From: Imbricaverruca yamaguchii
Taxonomy: Eukaryota > Arthropoda > Thecostraca > Neoverrucidae
Length of the DNA stretch: 64,000 nt
Direction: 5' to 3'
Assembly: GCA_034440575.1 (NCBI GenBank)
Contig: JAOTOL010001336.1
Coordinates: forward strand, 42,501-106,500
Within the stretch, counting starts at the first letter, position 1, and each line of letters starts with the position of its first letter. Positions 24,601 to 39,600 of the stretch are shown here, piece after piece. A program made the translations under genes and the position numbers. The notes under the pieces are model-generated. The model was not told where the DNA came from. It worked only from the letters and a program-made list of their open reading frames with translations, and did no database searches.

Positions 24601-27600
24601 AAAATATATAGCGCTTTCTAAAACAATCAGAGGAAAGCATGAATATTGAAACCGGATGCACATAACATCCACACGCATGAGATTTAAACGCTTCAATTTG
24701 CAACAGCCATGTTTGCCGCTCGCAGTTGAATAGCTGTCGGCTCAAGACTCGACATGAATGGCAGATCAGTCAGAGCCTTCACTGTGCTGTTTATGCATTC
24801 TGGCAAGACACACACAGTAGAAAACAGACGTGCCCAGTTGACATTTAGCCAGTGATGGCACGGCCGAGCCTAATCCCCATCATAATAATTGAATACGCAC
24901 ACAAAAGCAGCCGCAAGCAAAAGCAAACAGCGACAGCTTCGGACGCAAAAACCAACCGCAAACAAGCCGAGTGGCGTTCCTGAGCGCCCATCACCAGCTC
25001 TGTAAAGAGGTTTTGACCTTGGTGAAACATACCGTGTAGAGAAACAACACGCTATAATTTTTATACCAAAATGCCGTCGTCGTCGTCATCACCGCCGTCA
25101 ATCTTAGCACCACCTGTAGCAATGTGTTGTCGAGGAGATATAAAATATGTGTCTCTGGTTTTCAGTCTTGTACCTTTCCATTATATTCTGCTGTATTTTT
25201 TATATCTCCATTTCCCGTCTCTCTTCGTCTTCATATTTATTTCCTTCCATCTCTCCTTCCTGTCGTAGTGCGAGCTTCTACGCTCACCCATCTCCTCCGA
25301 ACGTAATGCACTCCCACTCAACGTCAAGCGCTGTGTCAGCTCCATCCAGGCCTGCTAAAACGCTCCTGTCTGCCTTCCTACCCCACCCGGAGTGTTCAGG
25401 GCTGCATCGTCCTCACTTCTCTTCCCTACACCATCCCCCTCCCCACCCCACCCGGAGCGTCCAGGGCCGCATCTGCCTCACTCCTCCTCCCTACATTGCA
25501 ACTAATCGACACCATTTACATATGAATAACGCCACCAAAGCTGCAGGGATACATGAATATAAAAAGGCCCACATCTTGATTAGAATCTGGAGAAGTCGTG
25601 AGGGAGCGTGGGTACCGGCGATAAATCCGCCATCGACAGTTGCGGTGGCGTGAGACGACAGCCAGTCCCCTCCCCACACTCCCGGGCCTACTACAATTAA
25701 GTCTGCTCTTCAGGCGAGAGACGCGGCACTGGCCGACACGGCGCGCGCGGCCCCAAGACTGGCCTTGTCTGCACAGCGTGAACCATTGGAACGCACCACT
25801 GGCGTCCCAGCGCACCGGACAGTGATACGTGGCTAAATGTCGCCACACCGATAGTGGCTATCAGATGAGAACGTCCGACCAAGGTCGTTGTTTATCGCCA
25901 GCGCCAGCCTCCCGCTGACTACCGGTGTTGGCCGCCGCCGGGGCGTTCGCGCACCGCGGCATTCTGCTGTCCGGACACGTTTTTGTCGGCAGCGTGTCCG
26001 CCGCCGGTATTGTTGTCCACCTGGCCGAGAGCGTACTTCTACTGCTCCTGACCGGCGCCACCGTCTCTCCCCTCCCGCCACGGCCGGGGGGGGAGTGCGC
26101 GCGGCCGTTAGCGGTCAGCGTTGCCCGCTTGCTAGCGGACAACGCCACCGGTTCGTGCGACTGTCGCTGGGTAATGTTTTCCGCCTGAGACCGGCGCGGC
26201 GCGGCTATCGGCCCGCTTCAGGCTGGCGTGCCTGTCGACGGCCAGCGCCGACCCACCGCTCGCATGTCTACAGCCAGTGCTCTTCAGGGCTGCTGCATCG
26301 CAGTCTCTGGTGTTAGTGGCCAACTGTGACTGGCGAGTTCCAGTCGCCCGGCCAGCGGAGCGGCGAGACGCGGCGCGCCGGCGCCCTCCGCCCTTTCACA
26401 ACGCGCCAGCTCGGCCGCCGGGAAACAATGGCGCCGCAGCATGCCACCGCACGGACCGCATTGCACCGCCGTCTGCCGACAGAGTCCACGGCACGGCGAG
26501 CATGCCGACGTGGCTGGCGGCTGACGGCTGGCGCGACCTGCTCCGACTCCTCCCCGCTCGCCGCCCCGCCCGACCGTCGCCGCAGCCCGACCGTCTCGGA
26601 ATCTCGCAACGTCCGGTTCCTCGTCTCTGGGCCCGGCCCGGCGCGAGTCGCCCTGCGGCGGTAGGACCAAGGTCACCGGCGTCCAGCGGCCGCGGGCCAC
26701 TTCACGATGGCATGGCTCAGACCCCGACAAGGTCCCGCTCATGTCACTCGGCGCCAGAGCAGGGGCGCCAATATCGGGCCGATCCCCATGCTGGCCTGTG
26801 GCGGCTGCTGAGGACTGACCGCGCCGGCAGAAGACACGCCAGCGTTACCTTCGAGACGCCGCACTGTGGCAACGTGGTAGGGTCGCTGTGGCGCAACACT
26901 CATTAAGCGCCCCTACGAGACATTGAAAATACGGCACATAGGAAATGGTCGAGATGGCGTGGCGCTCCACTTGGGACGGACTGAGACACGGTGTAGGGGG
27001 CTAGGACACGCTGGAAAGTCCTGGAAAACAAAAGAGACTTAGTTTAAATTATAATATTAGAGAGACTAGGGAATGGTGGAGAGAGAGGGATGGTGTGGTT
27101 GGAAAGAAGTAGGCCGGTTAAAGTGTGGATGATGAAGAACGGGGGAGAAATTAGAACACAATGGCACGTGCTACAGCTGGGTGCCGCAGATGGTGAATAC
27201 TGAACGAACAAGGATACGCACAATGGGGTAGGGTGGGGACACCAAAGACGCAGCGGACGGGCTGGGGCACAGCGCGTTCGGAAGAGTGGGATACAGATGA
27301 ATTTGAGGACCATGAAAACGACTCGGTCTCGTCATTCATACATAGAAGTGGCTGGGCGCCGCGCTATGGAGGCCGCCGAAACGGAACAGAGCCACACATG
27401 GAATCCAACCGGGCAGAAATTCACGGGGAGAGAAGGGCGAGAGTTGGGCCCAGACTCAGCTGAGGGACGGGCAGGTGGACCAACCGACCTGCCAACACAA
27501 GCGGGCACATGGCGCGTCTCTCGCAGTCCGCATCCCGACAGCGGTCGACGCCGAACGTCGTTCGGGCGCTGGGCCGACGGCGGCACCAGACGACCCTTTC

Positions 27601-30600
27601 GACGCCAGCTGGACGCCGCAGGGGCTCGGCTAATCCCGCGGCTGGGCGCGCGCACTGGGCGCGCCGGTCGGCTCGTTACAAAACATATTGGCTCGAGTGC
27701 TCGGCGCGACCGGCGGTGCATCGTCTAACACACCTGGTGATTATCTCCGCAGCGTGTTGTCTGCGACCTGTTGTCATGACGACGCGAATCAATACCGGCC
27801 AGCGACTGCGCTGCCACGCGCACTGGCGGCCGGCATCATGTACACCCCTCCCCATCTCTCTCCCCCTCCATCTCTGCCTCCTGTCCCTCCCCTCTATCTC
27901 TCTGCCTGCCCCTCCTCTCTTCCTCTCCCGCCTTTCCCTCCCCATCTTTTCTCTCGCCTGCTCCTCCCCCCTCTCTCTCTCTCTGGCGACGTTATCCAGC
28001 AGTCGTCATAGCAGCCTGTGCGGTCGTCACGGCTGTCAGGACCAGGCTTGTCGACGCCCGGCTTCCCCGTTTGCGTCCCGTTTTCGGCCACACCGCACGC
28101 CTTTCGGGCCCAAATCCGTGTCGGGTATTTTCACCTGGCGGTATTCAGTACCGGTCGTTTTCGATGGGTAACCCGATATTTGTCGCGCTTGGGGAGCCGT
28201 CGACCGGCACCGGATGACGGGAGCATTCTTCGCAGGCCCTTTGTGCTGCGTCAAGTGGTCCGTGCCTCTTTACCCCTTGCCCGTCCCACGGGCTGGGGAA
28301 TGTACAATGGTCGCGTCTGTAACTGCACGGAATAAAGGCCGGCTGAAGGAATTCCAGCCAGCCCAGCGGGAGGCCCACAGGGCTGCGGCTGGCCGCCGCG
28401 CGCGGCGCAGGTCGGAGGGCAGCGCCAACAGAGAGAAAGAGGGAGAGAGACACGAGGTGTTCCGCCTCATTTGAACCCGCCCCATTACGCCGCCGTCCGG
28501 GAGAGCATTAATTAAACATTCATGAGACCACTGTTCGGTATTGATGAGCTGCTTTTGGAGGTCGGAGAGACACGCCGTTTAAAGGAGACGAGAAAATGAG
28601 CGCGGCGTGCGGGAGGCACGCTCGCACGCACTGACCCACCGTGACCGCGCCGTCAGTCGGCGATGTCGGGGGTCGGGGTCGCCACCAAAAACAGGTCGAA
28701 AACAAAACCGGCTCCGAACTCGAATCGATGCACAAAAGCGGGGGCCGGCAGGCGGCGCACGCTGCGTCGGCCGACTCCGACACATCAATCACGACCAGGT
28801 AACTCGACCCGGCGCGGGCCGGCGGTGAAAATGTGGGAAACGTTCCCCTCGCATGCGCTTGGCCGGCCGGCGAGCTCGACGTGCATCCGACCGGCGCCGA
28901 CGTGTGACAGCTCGGTCGGCGAGCAGCTGAGCGGCACCGGGCGGAAACACGAGCTCCGCGGGGCAGCGGCCGCCGCCCGTCCCCCCGCCGCGACGCAGCG
29001 CGTCGAAACCGGAGCCGTCGCCGACGGCACGCAACGCACGGGGCGCGCTCGAGACGAGGAAACGGAGCGCACGACGCCGCACATGCAGGCCGGAAGTGGG
29101 GCTGGCATGTGTGATGCATTCGCCGGCACGAACAGTCCGAATGCGGGGTTTCTCGCGGGAAGCCGGCGACCTTATTTCGGAATTTCGGAGTGCAGTTTGG
29201 TGTTGAAGTACAGTCGCCGGCACGGCCGGGCTATGACACCCCTACCCTCCCCTCCGCACTCGGCGACAGCTTCCTCGCTGCCACCCTAATGGGAACAAAC
29301 GTAACTCAATCCAGCCGGATGGGTGTTTACGTCGCTGGCAAACAACGAATAACTAACGAGTTTACACGAACGAATCGGACAGCTGGCAGGACGCACAATG
29401 GACCGACTGTTGGTCGGCGCCGAGGAAATCGCGCCGGCACCACGGCACTCGGTGTCACCGCCACTCCAGGGCCACAAATTCCCAGGAATGTATAAATATC
29501 CGGATTACGTTTCGGGCAATTGGATTTGTCTGTCGCGCTATTCATCGCATTTGTTTGTTGATAATCGTGTTTCCCGGATGGACCGACGGTGTGTTTTTGT
29601 TATCAGGTGAACGGTGCTTCAGACGTCGCAGCAGTGTCCGGCCCTGGCCGGTGTAGCAACGTCCAGCCCTGGCCAGCGTAGCAGCATCAGGCCCTGACCG
29701 GTGCAGCAATGTCCGGCCCTGGCCAGCGTAGCAGCGTCCAGCCCTGGCCGGCGCAGCAACGTCCGAGCCTGGCCGGCGCCGACCCAGAGTAGCACAGCAA
29801 CGCTACGTTCGGCCCATTAGTGGCCAGGGGTGGTCGGCCTCAAGCCCTTCCCTTGTCCCTTCAGCTCTGAGTCTGCTGGTTTCTAGTCTTGGATTGTGGA
29901 CACCTGATTATGCGTGGCGATGTACAGTTCTCGGTTTCACTTATCATTTTTTTCTTCAATTTCGGTGCAACACATATTGTCTCTCGATTCCAAGTACGAC
30001 TGGTGGTCCCTTCAGTCCCACGCGCAAGTGGCGATCTCGCCTCGGGTCCAGGTACGACTGACATCCTTTCTCGTTCCCTGAAGTGACTGGTGGCTCTCCT
30101 CGGTCTCACATATGACTGGTGGTCCCCTGTCGGCACCAGATACGATCCTCCGCGATCCAAGATCCAACTGGTGGTCCCTCTTCAGTCACAGATGCGACTG
30201 GTGGTCTCCCCTCGATCACGGGTGCGACGGGTGGTCCACTCTCGGTCTCAGGTATAACTAGTGGCCCCTCTTCGGTCCCAAGTGCGACGGGTGGTCCATT
30301 TTCGGTCCCTAGATGCGAGTGGCGGTTCCCTTCTCGGTCATATGTGCCTTTGGTGCTCCTCAGTCCCAGGTAACATCGATGGTCCCTCCACGATCCCAAG
30401 TGCGACTGGTGGCCCCTTCCAGGCCACAGGAACCATCGGTGGTCCTTCCACGGTCCCAGGTGCGACTGGTGGTTCCGCTTGGAACTGTGGTTGGAGTGGT
30501 GGTCCCTCACGGGTGCCGGATGACTGCCTGGCCATCCTGACGGCCAGCCCTTCGGTCCAGAGGCGCACGGCAGCGGACTGCAGAATCCAGCCGTCAAGGT

Positions 30601-33600
30601 TGTCGGTTGAGCTGCAGCACACCGAGAGCGCCGAGGAAACCCGACTCGGTACGGCCGTGGGATTTTCGCCAGTCTCCTGCAGAAGAGGAGCGATCGGGTG
30701 TCGTCTCGTGCAGACCACCGGTCGGCCGCAGGGCACGGGGTGGCGCAGGAGGATCAGGTGGGCACCATGCCACCAGCCACCGTCGAATGAGAGACTCACC
30801 GACCCCACGCAGGACAGAGTGGCTGGAGGTATTCATGAGAGGACGCGGCTGGGTTGGACTGGAGAGCACGCCTGCGCCGGCGATGGGCACGATATTCTCA
30901 GGCATCGAACGCTTTGTGCGGTGGGAAACCAGCCACCAGGTGGTAACCAGTAAGACATATAGGGCCTGGTGACACGGCAGCTCGCCTGCCGTGACACCAG
31001 TTCGCATCACTGTCGGTGCGAATTAGATAATTCCTAGACAAGACGGGTTCTGGCGGCACGTTCTCGGGCGGTTCGGCGTGACCCGGTAGCGTGATCGGCG
31101 GTTGGCCAGCGGACTTGACTGGAGGGCGCGTCCGGCCGGCGGGCTCGACCAGTCAGCTAGCCGGCACTGTAACTCATCTTGGACGGCTCATCGAATTGTT
31201 GTCCGAGCACCCACCGGAATTAATGCCGACACAGACCGCGTGAATTAGTCCAATCGGAAAAATTGCGGGCTCGGTCGGCCAGTACATACGAGTTAATCGG
31301 CGTTCTACAGCCAACCTGGCTCACAGCCGGTTTTATCAGATGCTCGACGATGCTTCGTTCTGATTGGCTGACTTGAAGCGGTGCAGCCGGCCGGATGACG
31401 GGCCCACCAGATGCTATCCGTGTCAAATATGATATCATATCGTCACCCAGCTTGCTCACCTCCAATAGGCAGCGAGCACGATTAAAACACCACTCTCGCC
31501 CAGCGAACTTGATAATCAATACCGCAATGGACTGACCAACTCGAAACAGAAGACGAAGGAACTGGAACTGACCTGCGCATCCCTCCGCCCCCCCCCAAAC
31601 GGTTCACGCCATAGGAGCTGGGTGCTGGATGTCGTCACTCCGCACGGGGCCGTGGCCACGATGTTAACAGCGGTCACACGATGTTAACAGCGATCTCGTA
31701 GTGTAACAATACCGAAGCGATATCGCCTATGCGCTCGTGATTTCACCAGCGCTCACGTGGCGTTTGCTTCACGCGGTTTCGCCATTCAGCTCATGTGGAG
31801 CGCACTTCATGGCGAGCGGACAGCTGTGTGCCGCTGCTCCCAATACGATATTGAAAACTGAGTGCGATCCGACCGATAATAGTGCGGAGAGCGTACATGG
31901 CCGCGGGCGTCCGCAGACTGTAGGCCGAGCTTGGCTTAATGAGCGTGCAATTACGGTGGAGCAGTTCTAGACGGACCAGAGACGCAGTGCGGCGAGACGC
32001 CGCCGAAGTGGGGCAGATGGTGTTCGGTGAATTGTTCCATCAAGTAGGACAGCCGGGACGTGGCGAGAGAAGCCACGTGCGTCGTTCGGACGAAGTCGGG
32101 CCGAGCCGGCCGGCCGTCGGCGCGGCCATATCAGACGTGGTGCAAGTGCGCTTGTCGGGCCCACCCCGGCCGCGCAGCGTGCCGGACGACTCATCACCCA
32201 GGGCGCCGGCACCGCCCCGAAACATCAGTAAGCAGCACTCGGGCCACTCTCGTAAATCTCGCCGCAGCCATTTGTCGCGTCGGCCGCGAGCCGCGCCGTG
32301 TCCGGCCGTCGCGGCGGCCAGCTGGTCGGCGGCGGCGACCCGGCGCTTCGATCACACGGCGCGCCGGCCGCCGACGGGGGGGGCGGCAGGCCACCCGGTC
32401 CGACACGGAGGCCGCCAGCCACCGACGGGGGGGGAGACGGCGACAGGCCACACGGTCCGGCACGGAGGCCGCCAGCCACCGACGGGGAGGGGAGGGGAGA
32501 CGGCGACAGGCCACCCGGTCCGACACGGAGGCCGCCAGCCACCGACGGGGGGGGAGACGGCGACAGGCCACCCGGTCCGACACGGAGGCCGCCAGCCACC
32601 GACGGGGAGGGGGGGGGGAGACGGCGACAGGCCACCCGGTCCGACACGGAGGCCGCCAGCCACCGACGGGGGGGGAGACGGCGACAGGCCACCCGGTCCG
32701 ACACGGAGGCCGCCAGCCACCGACGGGGAGGGGGGGGGCGACAGGCCACTCGCTCCGACACGAAGGCCCACAGCCACCGACGGGGGGGGGGGCACGGTAG
32801 GCAGGCCACCCGGTTCAACAGGGAAGCCGCCAACCGACGACACAGCCAGACAGCATTCCTCATTGCATTCATCATTGTACATCACCGCTGGTGTCCGCCA
32901 TGCGACCTCGCCGCCCGGCGGGGGGCGTCGTCCGGCCAGGCCGAGCCGTACTCACCTGCAACGAACACACAGACACGTCATTAGTCGCGCTCTCCACACA
33001 ACAACCGGCACACAAACAAACAGTGAACAACACAAGGCGAGCCGTGAACGCGTGCGCGCCTGCAAGCGCACAATTGGCGTAAAAACGGCGTGGCGGCGGC
33101 GATGGCGGCGCAGTCGGACCTCGTCACCACCGCCGCAGTGAGTCAGCAGAGACGCCACAATGGCTGCATGCGATGCCAACACAAGCAACATCGGCGCCCA
33201 CACAAAGCACCCTCGCGGCCGCCATTATTAAAAAATGGAATTAATTACCGTGAACACGGCCGGCACACTGTTGCTGGTCTCTTCCAGGCGCCACGACTCA
33301 TCCCGCGTGGAGATTACGTTCGGCGCCGCCATCGCCTTTCCGTCTGCCGTCCCCGACACGCCAGATACCCTGCGTAAGCAGGCCGTCACCTCTGCGCGCC
33401 GCGACAGCTTGGGCGCGTCTCAAGACGGCCGTCTCCTCATCGATTTGGCAGCGCGAGACTCGTGGTCGCGCGTCGGTGCCGTCGCCGGGCGACGCGCGGG
33501 CTGGGCCGGCGGCGCGCGCTCGTCAATCGCCGCCATGGCACCTGGGCGGCGAGCCTTTGAGCCGACGCCAGCCGGCCGGCCAAACTGCGCCGTCTGCCGC

Positions 33601-36600
33601 CGGAGCGGCACGCCGCGCTGCGTTCTGCACCGGCGGCCGACCGGACCGACGTCTGCATTGTTCGGATTGTGGCGGCGCGGCAGCCGCACTGCACAGGCGA
33701 CACGGTGCCGACCCCCTCCAGCCCCCCAGCCCCCTCAAACCCCACAGCCTCGACACGCGCGTCCGGTCTCAGAGTGATGTGAACAGGGGTATTGTCTCCA
33801 ATGGAGGAGGGGAATACCTGGTCCGAAAAAACACAATTTTTAGCATAGCCCTCAGAACTGACGAATGATAACAGCATCTAACGACCGTGTCCATTCTTAT
33901 TTCCTCCTCTCACGTTTTCTAGCTCGATTATCTCCACGAAATGAGCACCGGAACGTAAGGGAGCGGTAGTGCCAACCTCAGCTCTGTGCTACGAGACATC
34001 CACGACGCTGCGAGCGACGTCTCGCCGCGGCCCTATTAGCCGGACGGCCGCTACCAGTACCGACCGGAGACCGGGACGCGTCGCAGACAGAGGCCGACAC
34101 ACGGCTTGCACACACATTGCCGATAGTCGTCATTGATTTTCACCGCGACGCTGCTGCGCCGAGCAGGCCGCTGTCGGACGAGTGCAAAGTCGTAGCTGGC
34201 CGACAGAGCGCGGTAGGGTGGGGGAGGGGAGGGGAGGTTCGCAGCAGACCACTGCAACACGTAGCCTCATCGCTCAACCACGGACATCTGCAGCGGACGT
34301 GGTCCTGTCAACAGGTGGGCCGCAGGCTCGCCACTTATCCCACCGAAAATGGCCATCCCCACCGCCCTGCCATCGCGCTGCCGAGAGACGACAAAATACG
34401 ACGACGCGACGATCGACAGACGTACGGCGAGTGCACGCATAGTTCGTCCTGCAGACTGCTACTTAAAGACTTGAAGACTCGCCTCCTCTCCTCCTCTCCC
34501 TCTTTCCATTTCCGCTCACGCCTGTGGCGCACCCCGCTGAGGGCTATCTGGAAGAATGACTTTAATGCAGCATTCCTACCTCTTCGCGCTAGATTGCTCA
34601 CTCACAACTAGCTGCAGGCTACTCGGGAGGCCATGGATATGGGCGCTGGGTCCAGACACCTGGAACGCCTGTCCAAAGGCGGCCGGGGTTCAGAACAGCT
34701 GGACGTAGTTTCGGACACGTCCGAACTCGCTATCCCCGCACATCAGCGTCGGCGATCAGAGCCGCGTGACAGTTAACAGGATGCCCCGTGACGTCACACA
34801 GACATTACAACGCTGCACAGCCGCGGGCGGCTGAGTCACGGCGTTCGTCGTCCTTGCATCGAGCTAATCAGTCCCAGCGCCACGAGAGCACTTACGACGC
34901 ATCTGCTCTCAGTATCGCCGCAGCAAGCAACAGTGGACACACGTGCCACTGGTGTTCGAAGCCATCAGCCACCCACCATCTGAGCCAAGCCATCGACAGA
35001 GAAATGCTGTTTGTTGTCCCATTCGCCCTTCCCCTAGCACCTCTGGGGAATACTCTGCAGCTGAGAATGCTCCCACCGCTCTGCTCGGACTCACGGCGCC
35101 GACTCAGCACGGCTTGTCGGTGCCGACAAGTCCCGGAGACTGGCGCTAAATACTACATCCGCAGCCGGGTTTGCGGTAGGTGCGGTACAGCGTGCAGGTG
35201 TTGGTCAGTCACAGCAGACGTTCAAGGTGTCCTCTGACCAGCACAGCTAACGTTGGGCGCCGCCTGGCCAGCACAGCTGACGTCAGACACCGCCTGACCA
35301 GCACATCTAACGACGCCGCCTGACCAACATGGCTGACGTCAGAGGCCGTCTGACCAGCACAGCTGACATCAGACGCCGCTCGACCACCACGGCTGACGTC
35401 AGAGGCCGTCTGACCAGCACAGCTGACATCAGACGCCGCTCGACCACCACGGCTGACGTCAGACGTCAGTAGGCCGGCGCCAGATGTTTTAAGCAGGCGG
35501 GCAGACGGCGGGTGCATTGTCAGGTGAGCGACGTGAGATTGACGGACCGACTTGAGTGATAACATTATCGGAGGCCGGTGCAGAGCGCGGACCGGTCGGC
35601 CGCTGGCCGAGATCCAGACCGCCTCCCGACGCCCCGCCCCTGCAGCAGCACGGCGCCAAGTCACGGCTCACGGCTGCACGTGCTCACAGAGCTTCACCGC
35701 CGCAGCGCTTCGCCGGTACGGAGGGTCGCAGCTTCAGCAGAGCTTCACAGTGTTTTAAGCTTTTAAGTTTTAAACCAGGTTTATAGACCTTCACAGTTGC
35801 AGAGCTTCACAACGGAAGATATTCACAGAAGCATTCATAGCTGAAGAGCTTTACAGCTGCAGAGCTTCATATCTGAAGATTCACAGGTGCGGAACTTAAT
35901 GTCTGCAGGGTTTCACAGCTACAGAGGTTGGCGTGAGCGGCACTTCTCAGCTGATGGGTTCACGTGTGCTCGGCTTCAAGGCTGCGGCAGCCGCGGCCAA
36001 ACGTGCCAAAGTCGAGCCGATGCCGCGTGGCGGGTGAGAGAGTGAGCCGGGAGATGTAGCGATGAGCCGGCCGGTGGACGGGGCGAAATGGCGGCGCCAC
36101 GCCTGCCAGCACCCTGCACGGCTTTACGTTCCGCCAATTTAGAGGAGCTCGTAAACAAAGGAATGACGGGCTGGTCGCACCACGCGGGCGCGCCGCCGCG
36201 GCACAGTGTGCTACCCAGACCCATTACTGGCGAACGTTTTATGGTCTGATCGGTGGACGTTCGATTGAGCATCTACTGAAAATACAAGCGCCCCGTCGTA
36301 AAAGGTAATCTAATCAGGTGAAACATCGAAATTTACCCAAACAAAATCGTATCCCAGTGATTCCTCGGCAAGGTAACGTCCACGGGGCAATCGGTTCAAA
36401 ATTGATCCCCGCCCGCCGCAATAAACTGGCCCAGGATTTCACTCAGCAGAGGCTTCGATAGCTCAGAACCCTGGGAAAACGCACCCAGGGCAAGTGTTGG
36501 CACTTCCTCCTCCTCATTACAATGATAGTTGTCATTCAGAATGAGTTGTGTACAGGGCTGGAATAAATTAACCAATATATATATATATATCATGAGACTG

Positions 36601-39600
36601 AAAGAGCATGTGGAGGGATATATATATATATATATATATATCACTCACTGAGGCTGAAAGAGCATGGTGGAAGGATGGATCGATATGGTGATTGCAATGC
36701 GATTGTCAAACGCCCACGAGGTTCAATGACATTTCTGATAAAAGTGAGCTTGTACCTCGGTTATTCCCCGACGCTCCACTGCGCACAGCCGTAACCGGCC
36801 TGATGGGCTGTCATTTAAGCGGCGAGACGGCTACGACCCTGGGATATGAGAGCGATAAACGACACGCCGGCGTTACTCCAACAGCAATAAGCTGAGAGTA
36901 ATCACGCGGCCGCGGATCACTGGTCACACATCGCCCGTGGTGTACCGACGGTGTGCGCGAGTCTCCAGGCCGAGCCGAGTCCGATCCGCCCAGGGCGGCG
37001 GCCATCTGGGCGGCTAGCCGCCGCCCGCCACCCGCCGCCCGCCGGCCGGCCACCCGTCGCCCGCCGGCCGCCGCCCGCCGCGACGTGCGTGGCTGCGGCC
37101 GGTCGAGCTCGTGCCGGCGCCGACTGTTTTTCCGGCCGGCTCGGCACTCGACCACTCGCCAGATCAGCCGGCGGCTGCATAATGGACCCAGCGGGAGAGC
37201 GACGCGGCGGCGGCGGCGCCGCCGGCACCGTCCGCCGCGCCGCTAACATAACAGTCTCGCCGCAGAAGCCAAACAGCGCGCCGCCGCCGGCAGCATGTTG
37301 CTGGCGGCGACCGCCATCGGCGCGCCGGCTTTGCCGAATTCCGAGCGGCCACGGCCACGCCGGCTCGAGTGCCGGTGGCGTATCGGATCTGGCAGCCGGG
37401 CGGGTGTCATCTGGCAGCCGCGAGTGGCCCCGTTCCCGCTCCTGGCTAGCTCGGCCCGTTTGCGTAAACGCGAGGCCGGCCTACAAATCGGCACTGACAG
37501 CGCGTGCACGGTGGACTGACGAGGTCTGTCCACCGGACCGGTCTCCGTGTGTCCGGTGGTCTGACGGTTTGTCCACCGGGCCGTCCTCCGCGTGGCCGGC
37601 AGCCGCGAATGCTGATTGGCTCTAATTCGGCGCGTATTTCTAACCAAACAAAGCGGCCCGAGTGGGTTCTGAAGTCGGTCACCGTCGGACGGCGGCCGTG
37701 CGGCAAAAACAGCCATTGTGCGGCGGCGGCGGCGCGGCCCGCCCCGGCTGGAGAGCTCGTTACTCGTGCGGGCCGGCCGCGCGCGCTGCCCCAGCCGGCT
37801 GCCGCGGCCATTACCGCATCACGCACCGGCTGTGCCGCCTGCCGAGATGGGCGGCGGGACCGCTGCTGAACGATGGCACTGCTGCTGAGCGGCGAGACTG
37901 CTGATGGCAGCGGGGCCGACTGCTGCGGGCGGCGGAACTCTGCTGCCGGGCCAATCAGCACCGAGCTGCTCACGCGACGTACGTAGACGAACTCACCCGT
38001 CTAGGTAACCGTAGAATGAGACCAAGCGTGTCGGGCGAAAATAAAACTTCTGGGAAAGAGAAAGTTTTGCAGCGACAGAACGGCATCGCCGACGATCTGA
38101 CAACACCGCCAACCCTGTCCAACGGGAGGCCCGAATCGATTCGGACGAACGTTGCAACCGCCGCAGGTGTGAGCGACCGGTCGGCACACCTCACACCTCA
38201 CACCTCCCACTTCACAGCTCACGCCCGCTGCGGCGACGCTCCGACATCGCCGCACACCCGCCGCGCTCCGGACGCGACGCTGGAGCGGCTCCCGCGGCGA
38301 GCCGGGACGACCGGGGACGGCGCGGCTCCCGCGGCGAGCCGGGACGACCGGGGACGGCGCGGCTCCCGCGGCGAGCCGGGACGACCGGGGACGGCGCGCG
38401 ACGCGGCTGCGCCGCTGGCGGCGGCACAAATACAACAGTGCATTACGCGTTTCCGGCCGAGCCCTCGCCGCCCTGACACTGTTTTGTTTTTGCAGGATGA
38501 CGGCGGCGGATCATGAAAGGGGTCGCCAGCGCCGGCCCAGGTGCCGCCCGGCGGTCGGCGAGCAGCGGCGCGCCGCGACACACTCAGCTCGGTCCTCCGG
38601 TGTTCCTGCCGAGCTGGCCTAATTCCATGTTGTCAAATCCGAAAATTGGCCACCAGACACCAAGATGAATGATGCCCAGGCGCGCACACAACATTCGACT
38701 GTATCGTCTATCGGTCGGCAAAGGAAACGCGCTCGCTTTCCCATGAGCCGGTGGGGCGGTAATGAAGTGGGATGCTCCAGGTGTGCCACACAATTTTCGG
38801 CCTTACGTCCGTTCACTTCAGCGGAACAGACGAGCGGTTTCGCCTGTCCCACCCAGGGAGCCTCGGGCCGAGTTGGCGGCGGCGGCACGGAAAATGGCCG
38901 ACGAGTGATTAGATGCTTATTTTATTAACAGAACTTGTGGCTTTCCGTGTAAGCGTCGGTAAATAAATGAGCCAGAAGAAGAAAACAAACACGCTTATCG
39001 TTTTCGGACGCACAGCGATAACTGGTGTACACTTCAGTCTGGCGTTACAGAGCCTCGGGCAGCACCGCTAACAGATGATGTCGAACTGGATCGGCTGCGA
39101 TCGCGGCTGTGCTGGAGACTGTCGGTCAGACACCAATGCGACGAGGTGGTGTCAGAGACTGTCCGACTTGATACTTGCCGCAAAAGCCGTACTAGAGGCT
39201 TCGATCTTACCATGGTTGTTAACCACAGCAAGCTTTGTGCTTTCGCTGGGATGCAGCTCTCCGGATCTCTTCAGTTGTCCGTTAGGACTGCGCTGCGCCA
39301 GGCGCCTGTACGACAGGATTCGGCGACGGATCTGGACACGCTGCCCGACAGCGCGACCGACAACCTCAGCACCTCTACCCGACAGAACAGGCGACGGCTC
39401 TTGAACCACTGCCAGCCAGCCCGCCCGACAGCTCTGCACCCCTCCCCGGTCGACAGGACATGTGACGGCACTGCAACCTTGACGGCTCGGAAACACGCAA
39501 AAACACATCACCAGCGAAGTGATTGCCAACTGCGTGTTTCCTCGGCGCAATTGCATGTTTCCTCGGGGAACAGTCGGGCTCGGCGGCGACAGAGCCACTC

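Noticed and set aside
36396..36560. Minus-strand frame with LALGAFSQGSELSKPLLSEI that looks protein-like
   Set aside because: It is short, without convincing splice sites, and runs into an AT microsatellite; I could not match it to a family or a transposon.
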